DNA from: Agrypnia vestita
Taxonomy: Eukaryota; Arthropoda; Insecta; Trichoptera; Phryganeidae
DNA length: 64,000 nt
Direction of reading: 5' to 3'
Assembly: GCA_016648135.1 (NCBI GenBank)
Contig: JADDOH010002323.1
Location: 1 to 64,000 of the forward strand
A program made the position numbers and the translations under genes. Shown here in pieces: positions 50,090-60,407 of the stretch. Each line of letters opens with the position of its first letter. Positions within the stretch are counted from its first letter, which is position 1. Under the pieces are notes generated by a model. The model did no database searches. It was not told where the DNA came from and saw only the letters and a list, made by a program, of their open reading frames with translations.

Positions 50090-50460
50090 TACTAAGAGAT
50101 CTCTAGCATCTATTCATGAACTATTTATTCTCTAAGGCCCAGATTGCTAATGAAGACGTACGCATGGAATAAGCCAGAACTAATAACAACTATCAAATGA
50201 AGGAAAGCTGCATTCTTCCGATACATTATCAGCAATGAGAAATGTGATGTCTTGGAACCACAGAACATAGAATACTCATTATGCAGAGGAACATTATAGA
50301 AGGCTGCGAAAGCGTGGGTAGAAAGAGATTATCGTAGCTGCAAATCCTCAGAAAGTCGATCAGTGTCCAAAATGCATTATACATCTTATACCAAATCTGG
50401 TATAATATAAATAAGTACACTGCAACTTCGGCGCCAATATAAGATGGCACCTGAAGAAAA
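50090..50460 (+). mobile_element. Decayed LINE 3' fragment
   Basis: In shifted frames it reads LIMQRNIIEGCESVGRKRLS and, at the end, TSAPI-DGT. This is the usual C-terminal KIEGRRSVGRKRLSWL...ANLRRGDGT order of insect LINE proteins. Stops are present throughout. Confidence 0.5.
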
Positions 50461-50874
50461 ATCTTGGGTATTAATAAATATAATTCATTTACATTAGTTT
50501 TGAAACCGCGGTAATGTCGAAAATAAATGTATAGCTTAATAACAATTTATAATAAATTATTTTAATTACATAGTGTTCTGTTTACCATGTGGGTATTTAG
50601 TGTACATACGAATATAGAAAATGAAATAAAAAATAAAGCTATCTACTGTTGGATTCGGTTATGAATTTGTAAAAATATCATTACATAATTTTTAATTTAA
50701 AGAACATTAATAAATCCATCCGAGTACTTTAAAACTGAGTGCAATATGACCATTCCAAGATTCAGCCTAAAGTCTGCCCTAATCGATAAAGAAAGAATAA
50801 TGTACAGTTCCTCCAGAGAAGGGGGACGATTGTGTTAAAAATCCACAATATAATAGAATAATGTTCTGTACACG

Positions 50875-51010
50875 AACACACTGTATCGAGCTTTTGTAAA
50901 CCGCCGCCGCCGCGCGGAAGCGACCGGGGGCCCGGGCGGTCAGCAGTCAGTGTTGCCAGTAATCATTCAGGAACCCGGAAGTGACGGTACAGTCGGCGCA
51001 AAAAAATATC
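50875..51010 (+). promoter_or_regulatory. GC-rich element with ETS-type sites upstream of yan
   Basis: GCGGAAGC (50914-50921) and the canonical ETS core CCGGAAGTG (50975-50983) sit in a GC-rich patch about 0.8 kb before the proposed first exon. Initiator-like GTCAGTG lies between them (about 50946-50952). It may be an upstream promoter or an autoregulatory element. The motifs are seen; the function is inferred. Confidence 0.35.
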
Positions 51011-51770
51011 CAGGGACGTCGGCTAGACCCGCTGCCAAGACATTCACGGCACAGTACCTATTACCGGCAAATTATTTTTAAACTTTTCTTTCCACTAATA
51101 AATACGGAATGCTGAAAATTTTTGTAAACAGGTATTAAAAGACTAGTGACAAACTTTTTCATTTTCAGAAACATTTTCGAAAATAGCGTGTAAACAATCT
51201 GTAATTAAATGCTCCAACCCGTCCAATTTTATCTTCACTTTAAACAATAACAAATGCTCGGAAATAGGGAAACATCCGCTCGCACGCCGCCCGTATTATC
51301 ATAACCGATTATAACACACTGGCCAATAAATCGAGTCGTACTGTGCGTTAGCTGCAGAATCGGATTTCAAAAAAATCAAATATCGAACACGACCATTCAG
51401 CGGCGGCAAGCGGCAAGTATCGTTCGAGATAGGTTTTGCTTTGTATAAATGGTATAATCTCCGCATCTCCTGCCCTCACCCCCCCTCAAAGGCTTCCTGC
51501 TACCAACGGTAAGGCTCAAATTGACAGAAACAGATTGTCTGTGAACACGTAACAAATTATCCCAAAGAGTAAAAAGGTAAATAACATACACGCCGTGATT
51601 CGCGGAGAACGCGCGTATTGGTTTACACATATCATTAAGAACCTCGCTTGATCTTTATCATTCCGTCAGTAGAGACTTGTGTGTGCCGGCAGACACCGGC
51701 ATTCCGGGTCCCCTCCCCCGCTCCGACGGCTGTAGTCTTCGCCCTCTTCACCCGCGTCCCTGCTTACCTC

Positions 51771-52228
51771 ACTCAGTTGAAGCCGAGACTTTGGGCCGTT
51801 CGCACGTATGCGTTGGCAGTCTGAGTCTGGCGATCGCTATTCATTCGACTTTGTGACACTTGTTACGCTTCCTTATATGCATCATCAAACTCGGAAGAGT
51901 GTTGATTACTAAACAAAGTGAACTAAACTGACAAAATAATGAACAAATACGTTTGGAAATAAGACAAATCTGTGAACTGTTCTAAATTTAGTGATATTAT
52001 TAGTGAATGCGGAAGTGTTGACTCGGATCTCAGTGTGGCTGATAAGAATATTACGTGTTCGTGGGAGGTTTGAAACGATCTCAGTGTAACGTATTTTCGT
52101 GCAGAAAGCAAGTTGTAACAAAGTGCTGAGCACTGCATTTGAAGTGAAGTGAATGTTTGCCTGTGTTTTATTGTGACAATTACTTTTGGATACACAGGAA
52201 GTGGCGATATACAACGATTCTTATCGAG
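51771..52228 (+). other. aop: yan/aop 5' untranslated exon 1
   Basis: The exon ends TTATCGAG before a strong donor GTATGT (52229). It joins to the acceptor CTCTTTCAG at 54819. An in-frame TGA at 52140-52142 with no later in-frame ATG makes this exon fully untranslated for the main protein. The start is a guess from an initiator TCAGTTG at about 51775. The exon carries upstream ATGs at 51808, 51939, 52007 and 52153, opening short frames, and GGAAGTG sites at 52009-52017 and 52195-52203. Confidence 0.5.
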
Positions 52229-53689
52229 GTATGTCTTCATATATTTTTCATCTTTTAAGTAGTAGTATTTTGAAACGTGTTCCCACATGAATAGTTGAGA
52301 CGCGCATGAACCGCGAGAAATCTTGCATGTAAAATAATGATAAATAAAATTATAATAAGACTGCAATCATGTTTCAAAACAGATTAGAAATTCAAACATC
52401 GTTTACAGTGTTTTTAAAAATAGTATTTCCATCATTCGAACAATGCAATCACTGTATTCTCAATATTTTCTATTTCATTGTAGAAGTACACAATACATGA
52501 AGTACATTTCTGCGGAAAGTATTAAAAATTATAAAATTATGTGTTGTATTGAATGATTTTCTCCATATGATTTTTCTTGGGTTGAACCTATATGATTCAT
52601 CAGATTTATGTAAGTCCAAACTTCGTTCAGTCTTAGATTTGTCGTGATGCTATTTCAGTAACGAAAAAAGGAAGTATCATGTGAAACGTACGAACATTAA
52701 GAAAGATTATGCGGTAAAATCGTATTTGTTATTTTTTTTGTGCTTTACTGCTTTCCATCATTATCGTCAATTGATATTTTTTTAAGTCGATGTCTACAAA
52801 TTTTTGGCACCCCTGACCGGATATCATTAAGCTTCTGAAGCTTTCAGGGTCAGCAATTTATTAATAATTATTTTAATTTCCAAGTGATTTTTTTTATACG
52901 TATAGGTATATAAAATAACAATGTCTTGTCACTGTCTATTTAACGACTGTAAATAGCTCAAGTCCATCCCTTGGCTACAATGGTTATTCACATACAAAAA
53001 ACATGATGCCCTTTTAACATAGGTACATTTGAGAAACAAATTTCGTGCTATACATATATTAAAATGCGAATAAATCATTATCTTCGATTATACATTATAG
53101 GTCGTAAAGCTTATTATTTAAAAAAATATAATATTGGTGCTTGAATGCTGAGATGTGTCTACCTATACAGTTTTATTTAAAGAATTGTGTAATGTTTATT
53201 TTACGTAGGTGAGTAATTAATATCTTTATGGATTATATGTTTAAATTAGTAATCGTCACAACTTTCCTTTCTAAAGGACATCCTTAAATTCGCTGTCAAC
53301 TCGTCGATGAATTCAATCTTCCAAACACACATGACCGGAAATATACCTAAGTAGTCTGTAAATACTCCATATCTCAATTTCTTCTTTTCTTAGATTATTT
53401 ACTGACAAATCTTTGTAATACTTTATGCATGGACCGATCTTTGTCGACCGAAAATTTTAATATTGTGGTCCATTTTCCTGTTGCCCAAAAACAAAAACTG
53501 ATTTTTGCTAGGTACCTACCTATTTAAGCTTTATAAAAAAAATTCTGAGATCGCAGTAAACGTCTCTAGCAAAGATACTGCTACTCCACAAGACTTGCGT
53601 CAAATTATTTGAACAAAATACACTTTTTGTAATTCTGTCAAAACGAATTGTCATCGTAAATACAGTTTAAAGATAATCGGTTTATACAA

Positions 53690-54010
53690 GGGCTGGCAAT
53701 TTGATCACTGATAAAAGCGTAGATTTTTGCATTTTTCACCAAACCAATAAATGACCCGTTTTCGTAATGATCTATGCTTTTTGCTAATCAAACAACCCGT
53801 CTTCGTAATAATTATGCTCTTTGCCCAACTATTTTCACGAAAATGTGTTGTTTGATTGGTGGAAAACGCGAGAATTCTATGCTTTTTGGTGTATCAACGT
53901 CACCAACGATCAAGCAAGCAATCTTTCTTAAACCATCGATTTTTGCGATTTTCACCTATTATACATGTCGTTTTCGTAAAAACCATAGATTTTTACGAAA
54001 GATTAACCAA
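53690..54010. repeat. Degenerate repeat of ATGCTTTTTG / ACAACCCGTTTTCG words
   Basis: Variants of TCTATGCTTTTTGCTAATCA, AACAACCCGTCTTCGTAA and their complements (CATAGATTTTTACG) recur on both strands. The same words occur at 60160-60240 and 63800-63900. Confidence 0.55.
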
Positions 54011-54580
54011 GTTGCCCAGAGTGTCACGTTACCGGCAGTTTTAACCCTCCCGCCTTGCGAAGGTCGAGGCATCCACTTTTCGGGTTTGCCCGGCGTTAAA
54101 TATTATTCAACTAGCGACATCTGTTGACGATTGGGCTAACCTAAACATTTTCTGCGTCATAAACGATAAAAAATGAAACAGGAAACTACAAAACGTTGAT
54201 TGTCTTCCGCGTTAGATTGGGTTATTAAAAAAATTAATGTCTTCATTTTAAAATCAATATTTATCTTTTTGTTGTATCATGGGCCCAATTCTATTTACAA
54301 TTGACACATATTTTAAGTATTTTTTCGGGTTCATTTTTAGGCTAGGTAATTTCAAAAATAAATTATTTTTCCTATTTAAATAAAGGAAGTAAATTGAATG
54401 TAAATCACATGTTATTTATGTGATGTATACATGTAAAATAACCATTATTTAGATGTGTTATTTTGCATATTCCTACCACTGAACAAAGTTGTTATACAAC
54501 TGGCCGTCTTATATTTTAGTATTTACTTACTCAGCCACCCATTTTTGTATGTTGATACGAGAGAGGGAGATATAAAATGG

Positions 54581-54770
54581 GGGCCCTCGTAGCCCAGTGG
54601 GTATGACACTGGCTTCTCACACCAAGAATTCAGGGTTCGATTCCTGATGAGATCACAATTAATCTGTGATTTACTCAAACCTAGGTGTTTTGATGTGTTT
54701 CGCTTCTATAATTGGGCCTCTTAGCCTGTTAAAGCGTAAATAAAATAATAAAAAAAGTGTAAATAAAATA
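54581..54770 (+). mobile_element. SINE family 2, copy 2, in yan intron 1
   Basis: CGTAGCCCAGTGGGTATGAC, the B box GGGTTCGATTCCTGA, ATCTGTGATTTACTCAAACC and TTGGGCCTCTTAGCCTG match 47107-47285. It ends in TAAA/AATAA repeats about 50 nt before the splice acceptor. Confidence 0.8.
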
Positions 54771-54841
54771 ATAACTTACTTCAATATAAAACAAATATTA
54801 ATAATTTTTTCTCTTTCAGAAAAAAACTTGGTAAAGTGGTT

Positions 54842-55124
54842 ATGAAGCTGCTACCCCTCCAGCTGCCCCCTGTAGCCACCATGGAGCGCATGCCGCTTCA
54901 GCTGCCTTTCAGTCCCTCAGACTTGCTGTGGCGCTACCCACTCAGCTTCCCGCCCCCTGCTCAACATCCGCCATCACCACTCATGGACTCAAAGACACAC
55001 CTGCCTGCCTCGCTGGCCCCTGACCCAAGGATCTGGTCCCGGGAAGATGTTGCCACGTTCCTGAAATGGTGTGAGCGGGAGTTTGACTTGCCCAACTTCG
55101 ATATGGATATGTTCCAAATGAATG
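54842..55124 (+). CDS. aop: ETS repressor Yan/Anterior open, coding exon 1 (SAM part 1)
   Basis: This exon encodes residues 1-94 of the insect Yan/Aop (TEL/ETV6-type) transcriptional repressor, a nuclear target that MAP kinase signalling switches off. The proline-rich start is followed from about residue 61 by DPRIWSREDVATFLKWCERE, the first half of the SAM/Pointed domain. This domain mediates polymerisation of Yan and binding of Mae-type partners in Drosophila. I choose ATG 54842 because the joined first exon has an in-frame stop and no earlier in-frame ATG. A second in-frame ATG at 54881 sits in GCCACCATGG, a much stronger context, and may be used by leaky scanning. The exon ends MFQMN plus one base at donor GTGAGT (55125). 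The 22 nt before the ATG (54820-54841) are untranslated. Confidence 0.93.
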
Positions 55125-55374
55125 GTGAGTTAACTGCTCGTCTTTTTATGGTAATTTTACAAGGAAAACTATTTTCAAATAATTAGTCAAGAATTATTCT
55201 TTAAACAACCTTTTATTTCATCTTTAGAATGTCGTTGTTAATAGTAATAATAATAATAATAAACTATTTATTTGTTAATTCTGTCTTCACAAATTAACTT
55301 CAACACAGGTAATAAATTTTTCTTCAGTTTATTTTGCCCCTAGAAAATGTCTCATATTGTATGTTTATTTCCAG

Positions 55375-56067
55375 GTAAAGCCATGTGCCTGTTGACTAAA
55401 AATGATCTGGGTGAGAGATGTCCCGGTGTCGGAGATGTACTGCACAATGTCCTCCAAATGTTGGTACGGGATGCCTCAATATTGGGACGCTGCTTACCAT
55501 CCTCCCCCATCACTCCCACCTCCCGCGCACCCTACCCCCTCAGCCCTCACTCGCATCCGCCGACCCCTAACTGGAACCTCCTGGCGCAGCCCTCGGCCGA
55601 GTCTACCTTCCAACAAGCCAAGCACGCAGCCAACCTCGCCCACTTCATCAGCCAGAGTAACTCGGTGACCCTCAGCCCTGCCCCCTCCCTGGACAGTCAG
55701 AGTGGGAGCCCACAACACGTTGAACACGGAGCTGCTGCCAACTATGTCCAGACTATGTATGGGAATACCAATGCCAGTTCTGGCAGCAACCAGTCTGATT
55801 CAGATGAAGACAGTTATCAAGAAAATAGTGCTCGAATGAATGCAGCATCCAGTTCTGCCTCCCAGAGTACCCCTCCGACTACTCCGAGTTATGGTCCAGC
55901 TCCCTTGTGTCTGCTCCCTCCGCCCCAGCCCCGATCCCCCAAGGAGCCCTCAACCCCCTCGCAGACCTCGTCAGCGCACAATTCCCCTCTGACGCCAGGA
56001 GGATCCAACTCCTACAAGAATATGCCCAGAGAATTCTTTCCCAATGACATGCCGGAACCCAATACAA
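55375..56067 (+). CDS. aop: Yan/Aop, coding exon 2 (SAM part 2 and linker)
   Basis: The split Gly codon restores QMNGKAMCLLTKNDLGERC, the rest of the SAM/Pointed domain (to about residue 127), which matches the Yan family. The remaining exon (to residue 325) is a low-complexity Ser/Pro linker with about twelve Ser/Thr-Pro sites, including S138 and T142 just behind the SAM domain, S195, S282 and S298. In Drosophila, ERK phosphorylation of such sites drives Yan out of the nucleus; that these sites do the same here is inference. An acidic NQSDSDEDSYQEN patch lies in the middle. The donor GTATGT is at 56068. The frame stays open 59 codons into the intron, which would give an ETS-less protein if the intron were retained. 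Confidence 0.93.
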
Positions 56068-56084
56068 GTATGTATTATTATACT

Positions 56085-56165
56085 TACATAATAATAATAA
56101 AAATGGTCAATTTATATAGCGCCATTTTTGTTAAAATTTCACCTCAAGGCGCTTTATACAAAAAT
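56085..56165 (-). mobile_element. LINE 3' end in yan intron 3
   Basis: An ATA simple tract, then TTTATATAGCGCCATTTTTG and TCACCTCAAGGCGCTTTATA match the 3' untranslated region of the LINE at 19203-19275. Both are in minus orientation. Only the last ~80 bp inserted. Confidence 0.75.
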
Positions 56166-56388
56166 CATTTAGTCCTACACTATTATTTAAAATATAACAT
56201 TGTGATGCTTGTGGTCAACTTTCAATTCAGTTTGCTTGATTCTTAACATAACTTTAACATGATTTAAAATTAATGTACATTTTTCAAAACAATCCTGTTA
56301 CTTTCTTTTCCTTTACCAGAAAATAGAACCACTGGGAATGGTGTACTTTTAATTGCCAATATACTTACAAATATATTATTTCTTTCAG

Positions 56389-56638
56389 ATGGAAGATTGT
56401 TATGGGACTTCCTACAACAGTTGCTGAATGACCCCAATCAACGCTACACCAATTACATTGCGTGGAAGAACCACGACTCCGGTGTGTTCAAGATTGTGGA
56501 TCCAGCCGGTCTGGCTAAGCTGTGGGGAATTCAGAAGAATCATCTGTCTATGAATTACGACAAAATGTCCAGAGCGCTTCGTTACTACTACAGAGTGAAC
56601 ATCCTCAGAAAAGTACAAGGAGAGAGACATTGCTACCA
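56389..56638 (+). CDS. aop: Yan/Aop, coding exon 3 (ETS domain)
   Basis: Residues 327-408 form almost the whole ETS winged-helix DNA-binding domain: GRLLWDFLQQLLNDPNQRY, DSGVFKIVDPAGLAKLWG, and the recognition helix MNYDKMSRALRYYYRVNIL. The two Arg of RALRYYY are the family residues that read the GGAA core. The sequence is of Yan/TEL type (QKNHLSMNYDKMSRALRYYY), not Pointed type. The acceptor TCTTTCAG is at 56388 and the donor GTGAGT at 56639. The exon leaves a split CA|A Gln codon, and the joining phase is correct on both sides. Confidence 0.96.
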
Positions 56639-57067
56639 GTGAGTACTGCATTCATTCCTGTTGTTAAAATTTACCTATCTCAATCTTAAATTTCGTAGAA
56701 AAGTCTTCCTGCAATTTATAATTTTGTGGCTTACATCAATTTGTTAACAAATTGATTTCAAAAAAATATTTTACTTCATTTGTCAACATAGTTACTGTTA
56801 CATGCTAACAAAAAAATGATGTTAGATGTTTTTAAATACAATTCAATTATCTATTAAACTAAAGCACTTAAGAAATCTGTCAAAATGTATGAATTAAAAA
56901 TTGAAATTAAAATTTCCTTTATTTCTGATACCTGCCTGGAACAGAGTAATAAATACTAATCGCTATTTTGTCTCCATTTTGAACTAGAGTATATTACAAT
57001 TCCTATTGTTGACATGTCTAAAACTTATTTATTTGTGAAGGCAAGTGAAAGTTACTGCATCTTAATA

Positions 57068-57586
57068 CAGTAAATCCTTCTTAATTCGAAATTCAAGGGA
57101 CCTAAAAAAACATTTCGAATTATGCGGAATCCCGTTAATTCGAAATTCAAGGTAAAAAAAAAAAATCGCAATCAATTGTGAAATTCGCCAAAAATCGCAA
57201 AACTCGTGAAAAAAGTCATTAATTTAGTGAAAAACATCTGTATTTTTGCATATTTCAAAGAAATCATTTCGAAAATGCAATATTTATTATGCTAATATGA
57301 AGACCGCCACATTTCTATTGCCAAAGTATCCAAAATTGACATTGACATATCTGTTCTCACTTGCAAAAAATCAAAATATTTTTTTCAAATTTGTTAAATT
57401 TCAAAAAAATTCAAATTACGTGAACTAAAAAGTATTGATTTATGGCGCAAGGGGCTAAAAAATATTACGAATTACCAGGGTTTTCGAATTATCGGGGTTA
57501 ATCTACTACGAAATTAGCATTTTGTGACTTGTTGGATTTAAAAATTTCGAATTATGGCGAATTTCGAATTAACAAGATTTTACTGT
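57068..57586. mobile_element. Tigger/pogo-like MITE in yan intron 4
   Basis: The left end is CAGTAAATCCTTCTTAATTC and the right end the complement of CAGTAAAATCTTGTTAATTC, each followed inward by GAAATTC. TA flanks both sides (57066-57067, 57587-57588). The 519-bp body is non-coding. Confidence 0.8.
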
Positions 57587-57685
57587 AATCAAAACAATTT
57601 CCGGTTGACCTCTATAAATACCCCCGATTTATAGCATTGTCCCATAACATTTTGATATTGAATTAATAAATATTTTTTATTTTAG

Positions 57686-58070
57686 ATTCCTCCGAAATCC
57701 GACAGAGTTGAAGAACATTAAGAACATCTCTCTGCTGCGTCAGCAAATGAGTCCCACCCGGGTGTCCGGTCAAAGCCAGCCCACTCCCCTTTCCCTCACA
57801 ATCAAGGCTGAGCCTAAGGTGGAGGAAGAGTCCTTTTCACATCCCTGGACACAGCCCGTCCAAGACGATGACATGCCGACTGACCTCAGTATGCCCTCCG
57901 ACCTTCAGTCCCGCAAGAGAGCTCATCCAGACTCCCCCAAGCAGATGACCCTCTCTGATAAGCATCGAATCAGCATGATTGTTGGTGAAAATTTACAAAA
58001 ACTTAGTCGTGAAAGAGAACAGCATTACGCCTTCTTGAATTTAAAAAACGAAGAAAGTTCCCAGCAATGA
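57686..58070 (+). CDS. aop: Yan/Aop, last coding exon (C-terminal tail)
   Basis: FLRNPTELKNIKNISLLRQQ finishes the ETS domain and its Yan-specific extension. The tail (to residue 536) contains IKAE at 448-451, a SUMO-acceptor consensus (TEL and Yan are sumoylated in known cases). PTDLS at 473-477 fits the PxDLS motif that recruits the CtBP co-repressor. SRKR at 484-487 is a basic patch, and there are Ser/Thr-Pro sites at S431, T442 and S492. The motifs are visible and their function here is inferred. The acceptor is at 57685 and the stop TGA at 58068-58070. The four coding exons total 1611 nt, shorter than Drosophila Yan because the linkers are shorter. Confidence 0.93.
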
Positions 58071-58345
58071 TGGTTGGACTATTCGGTGAAACCGTGTTGA
58101 CTTTCGACAATTCTGCCAAGACTGATTTATAATTCGTAGTGTGCAAATGACAAATATATACGTGATAATGTGATAAGACACTAAAAACATTATGTGCCAA
58201 TAATATTTAAGCTAAATGATAGTTAGGATATTGTGTTAAATTTTATATTAAAAAATTATATCGGCGTCTCGATGCTGAAATCTCTGTGGGTGTGATTTGA
58301 TATAAATACAAATTATAATAAAACCATTAAAAATGTACAAATATT
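58071..58345 (+). other. aop: yan/aop 3' untranslated region
   Basis: AATAAA at 58317-58322 is the first canonical polyadenylation signal after the stop. Cleavage is expected within ~25 nt. Longer forms are possible, since the downstream sequence to 59 kb is AT-rich and unbroken by repeats. Confidence 0.5.
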
Positions 58346-59480
58346 ATATTGCCTGAACGAAACGTTGGACTTGTTTACATTATTTATTTTTGCAACCAAG
58401 TACATATTCCGACAATTCACTTGATTCATTAAATTTAGTTTGGGTCCATTTCCCACAAAGTGAAGTTCTCTGCTAAGAAACATTCCACAATATCAAATGC
58501 AGAATTGGAATTCTTTCATCGTGTATTTAATTTAAACCGTTGTTATTGACAATGGTGTAAATATTTCACTGTGTCAGAATTGATTCACTGATTAATAAGT
58601 TCATTGAAATATGGTATATTTTTTATAAGTGTAACTTTTCTCTAAGATTACTGACACTTTGTATATAATTAACCTGATGATTCATGAAGAACAAATGGTT
58701 TTACTTCTGTGATAGTATATCATCAGGTGAATTAAAATGTAATGTTTTGTATTAGATTCCAGCTATATTTTTCTGTGATCTCTCGTGTGGATATCTGCTG
58801 TCTGAAGAGAAATATACTGAAACTTGTAAATATATAAATACAAATGTTGTCATATTTGAACATACATTTAAAGATAAAAAGAGCTTTATGATTTATAAAA
58901 GATATATAATGCTAATGTTTAATTCTATATACAGAGATTAGAGGTGTGGACTCGATTGTATGTCCTTACCAGAGAAGACTAAGAGAACATAATTATTTCT
59001 CAGAAAGATTGACCTTTTTGGGTACTTTGTAACTCTCAGGGTAAATGAACCAATAAGCATATTTACACAGTAAATTTATTTTATTAATGTGATTTGATTA
59101 CTTCAAATTCAGGAATACCACCTGTAAAATTCACGGCCTTGCATTCGTCTCTATAGTTAATGAATAAAAATATTTAAGCTTGTTGGAATATTTACCAAAT
59201 ACATATAAGATATTGTAAGATAGTTCTCTGTTTACATTACATTCTGTTATGTAGTAACAAATGAAATATAAGTGCATAGAATGCAACAAATCTTTTATCT
59301 GTTTATTTTCCTTTCCCAATATTTTCATGCACACAGTGGTACAAGACTACCACTTGTTTTTTTCGTTAAAAAATAAGAAAGTTGATGACATATTTTAGAT
59401 ATTAATGTTGTGCTTTGTAAGAAGTTGTCAATTGATGGGAAAATTGAAGCCAAAGCTAAAACAACAAAAAAAACATTTTT
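58346..59480. other. Gene-free stretch after yan
   Basis: No coding signal. It may include extended 3' untranslated sequence of yan. Confidence 0.4.
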
Positions 59481-59489
59481 TATAATGTT

Positions 59490-59815
59490 TATCTATACCT
59501 ATAAAACTCAATATCTGTCTGTCTGTCTGTCCGTCTGTTCTCTATACAAATCCACAGCGTTTATCCAATTCAATTCAAATTTTGCATACTTATGCTTTGG
59601 GACCGGCGGGTAACATAGGCAACATTTCCCTCCTATTCTCATACCCCTTCCCCTGACATATTCTCAATGCAAATCTGTGCCATTTGACCGATCGGACTCA
59701 AAATTTGGAAACTTATTCTTTAGGACTCGGCGGGTAACAGGCAACATTTCCCGCCTATTTTCTTACCCCTTCTCTTTGCCATGACATATTTTCGATGCAA
59801 ATCTGTACCGTTTGA
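59490..59815. repeat. ~125-bp tandem repeat with CTGT microsatellite
   Basis: A (TCTG)n tract at 59512-59540 is followed by units starting at 59546, 59669 and 59797. Each has CAAATC, GGCGGGTAACA, GCAACATTTCCC, ATACCCCTTC-like and GACATATT words. The last unit is cut after ~20 bp by the next element. Confidence 0.7.
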
Positions 59816-60077
59816 CAGGGTTCGAAAAAATTCAATTTTTATACAAAAAATCAGATTTTTTGATATATATCCGGTATATATCAAAAATTGGATACATATC
59901 CAAACTTTTTTTTTCTTTTTTGCACACGTCGATTGATACAAACTCGAAATAATTAGTGCATGAATTATTATTTATTAAATAAATTAATTGCGTACTGAAC
60001 ATTGCAAATATCATATACATATAAGTTATAAAAGTTGCTCTTTCTAATGTAGTGTTATGTGAAATAAAAAACTGATT

Positions 60078-60261
60078 ATATCGTCCCTTTAGAGGTAAAA
60101 CTCACTAAGCGACATTGGAGTAGTTTTGAGATGAGGCTTTAAAAAAAAAAACGGGTGTTTTGGTTGGCGGAGAATGCAAAAATCTATGCTTTTTTCTTAA
60201 CTATTACTCTTACATCTTACTTTTGATCAAACAACGAATTTTACCTCTAAAGGGATGATAT
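60078..60261. mobile_element. MITE with CCCTTTAGAGGTAAAA ends
   Basis: ATATCGTCCCTTTAGAGGTA at the left pairs with TACCTCTAAAGGGATGATAT at the right. The arms are about 26 bp. The interior shares ATCTATGCTTTTT words with 53690-54010. Confidence 0.7.
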
Positions 60262-60285
60262 GAAACAAATTAAACTAAAAAACAA

Positions 60286-60407
60286 CTGTAACATTTTTTT
60301 AAATACAACAAGCGCCATCTAGTAGCGACCGCAGATATTTAAAAAATCTGTAGCATTTTCAAAAATACAACTAGCGCCATCTATTAATGATTGCAGAAAG
60401 TTTTTTT
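60286..60407. repeat. Two-copy 62-bp tandem repeat
   Basis: CTGTARCATTTT, ATACAACWAGCGCCATCTA and a GCAGA-type end occur at 60286-60347 and 60348-60407. Confidence 0.7.

Larger units (their letters stand above)
52229..54819 (+). other. aop: yan/aop intron 1
   Basis: Donor GTATGT and acceptor TTTTTTCTCTTTCAG. The 2.6-kb intron holds a degenerate internal repeat (53690-54010) and a SINE directly before the acceptor. Confidence 0.5.

Noticed and set aside
54836..54841. GTG at 54836 as the yan start
   Set aside because: The next in-frame codons include ATG at 54842, and non-AUG starts are not needed. The leader stop at 52140 bounds the frame.
55494..55727. Minus-strand frame opposite the yan linker exon
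   Set aside because: It is a shadow of a proline/serine-rich coding exon.
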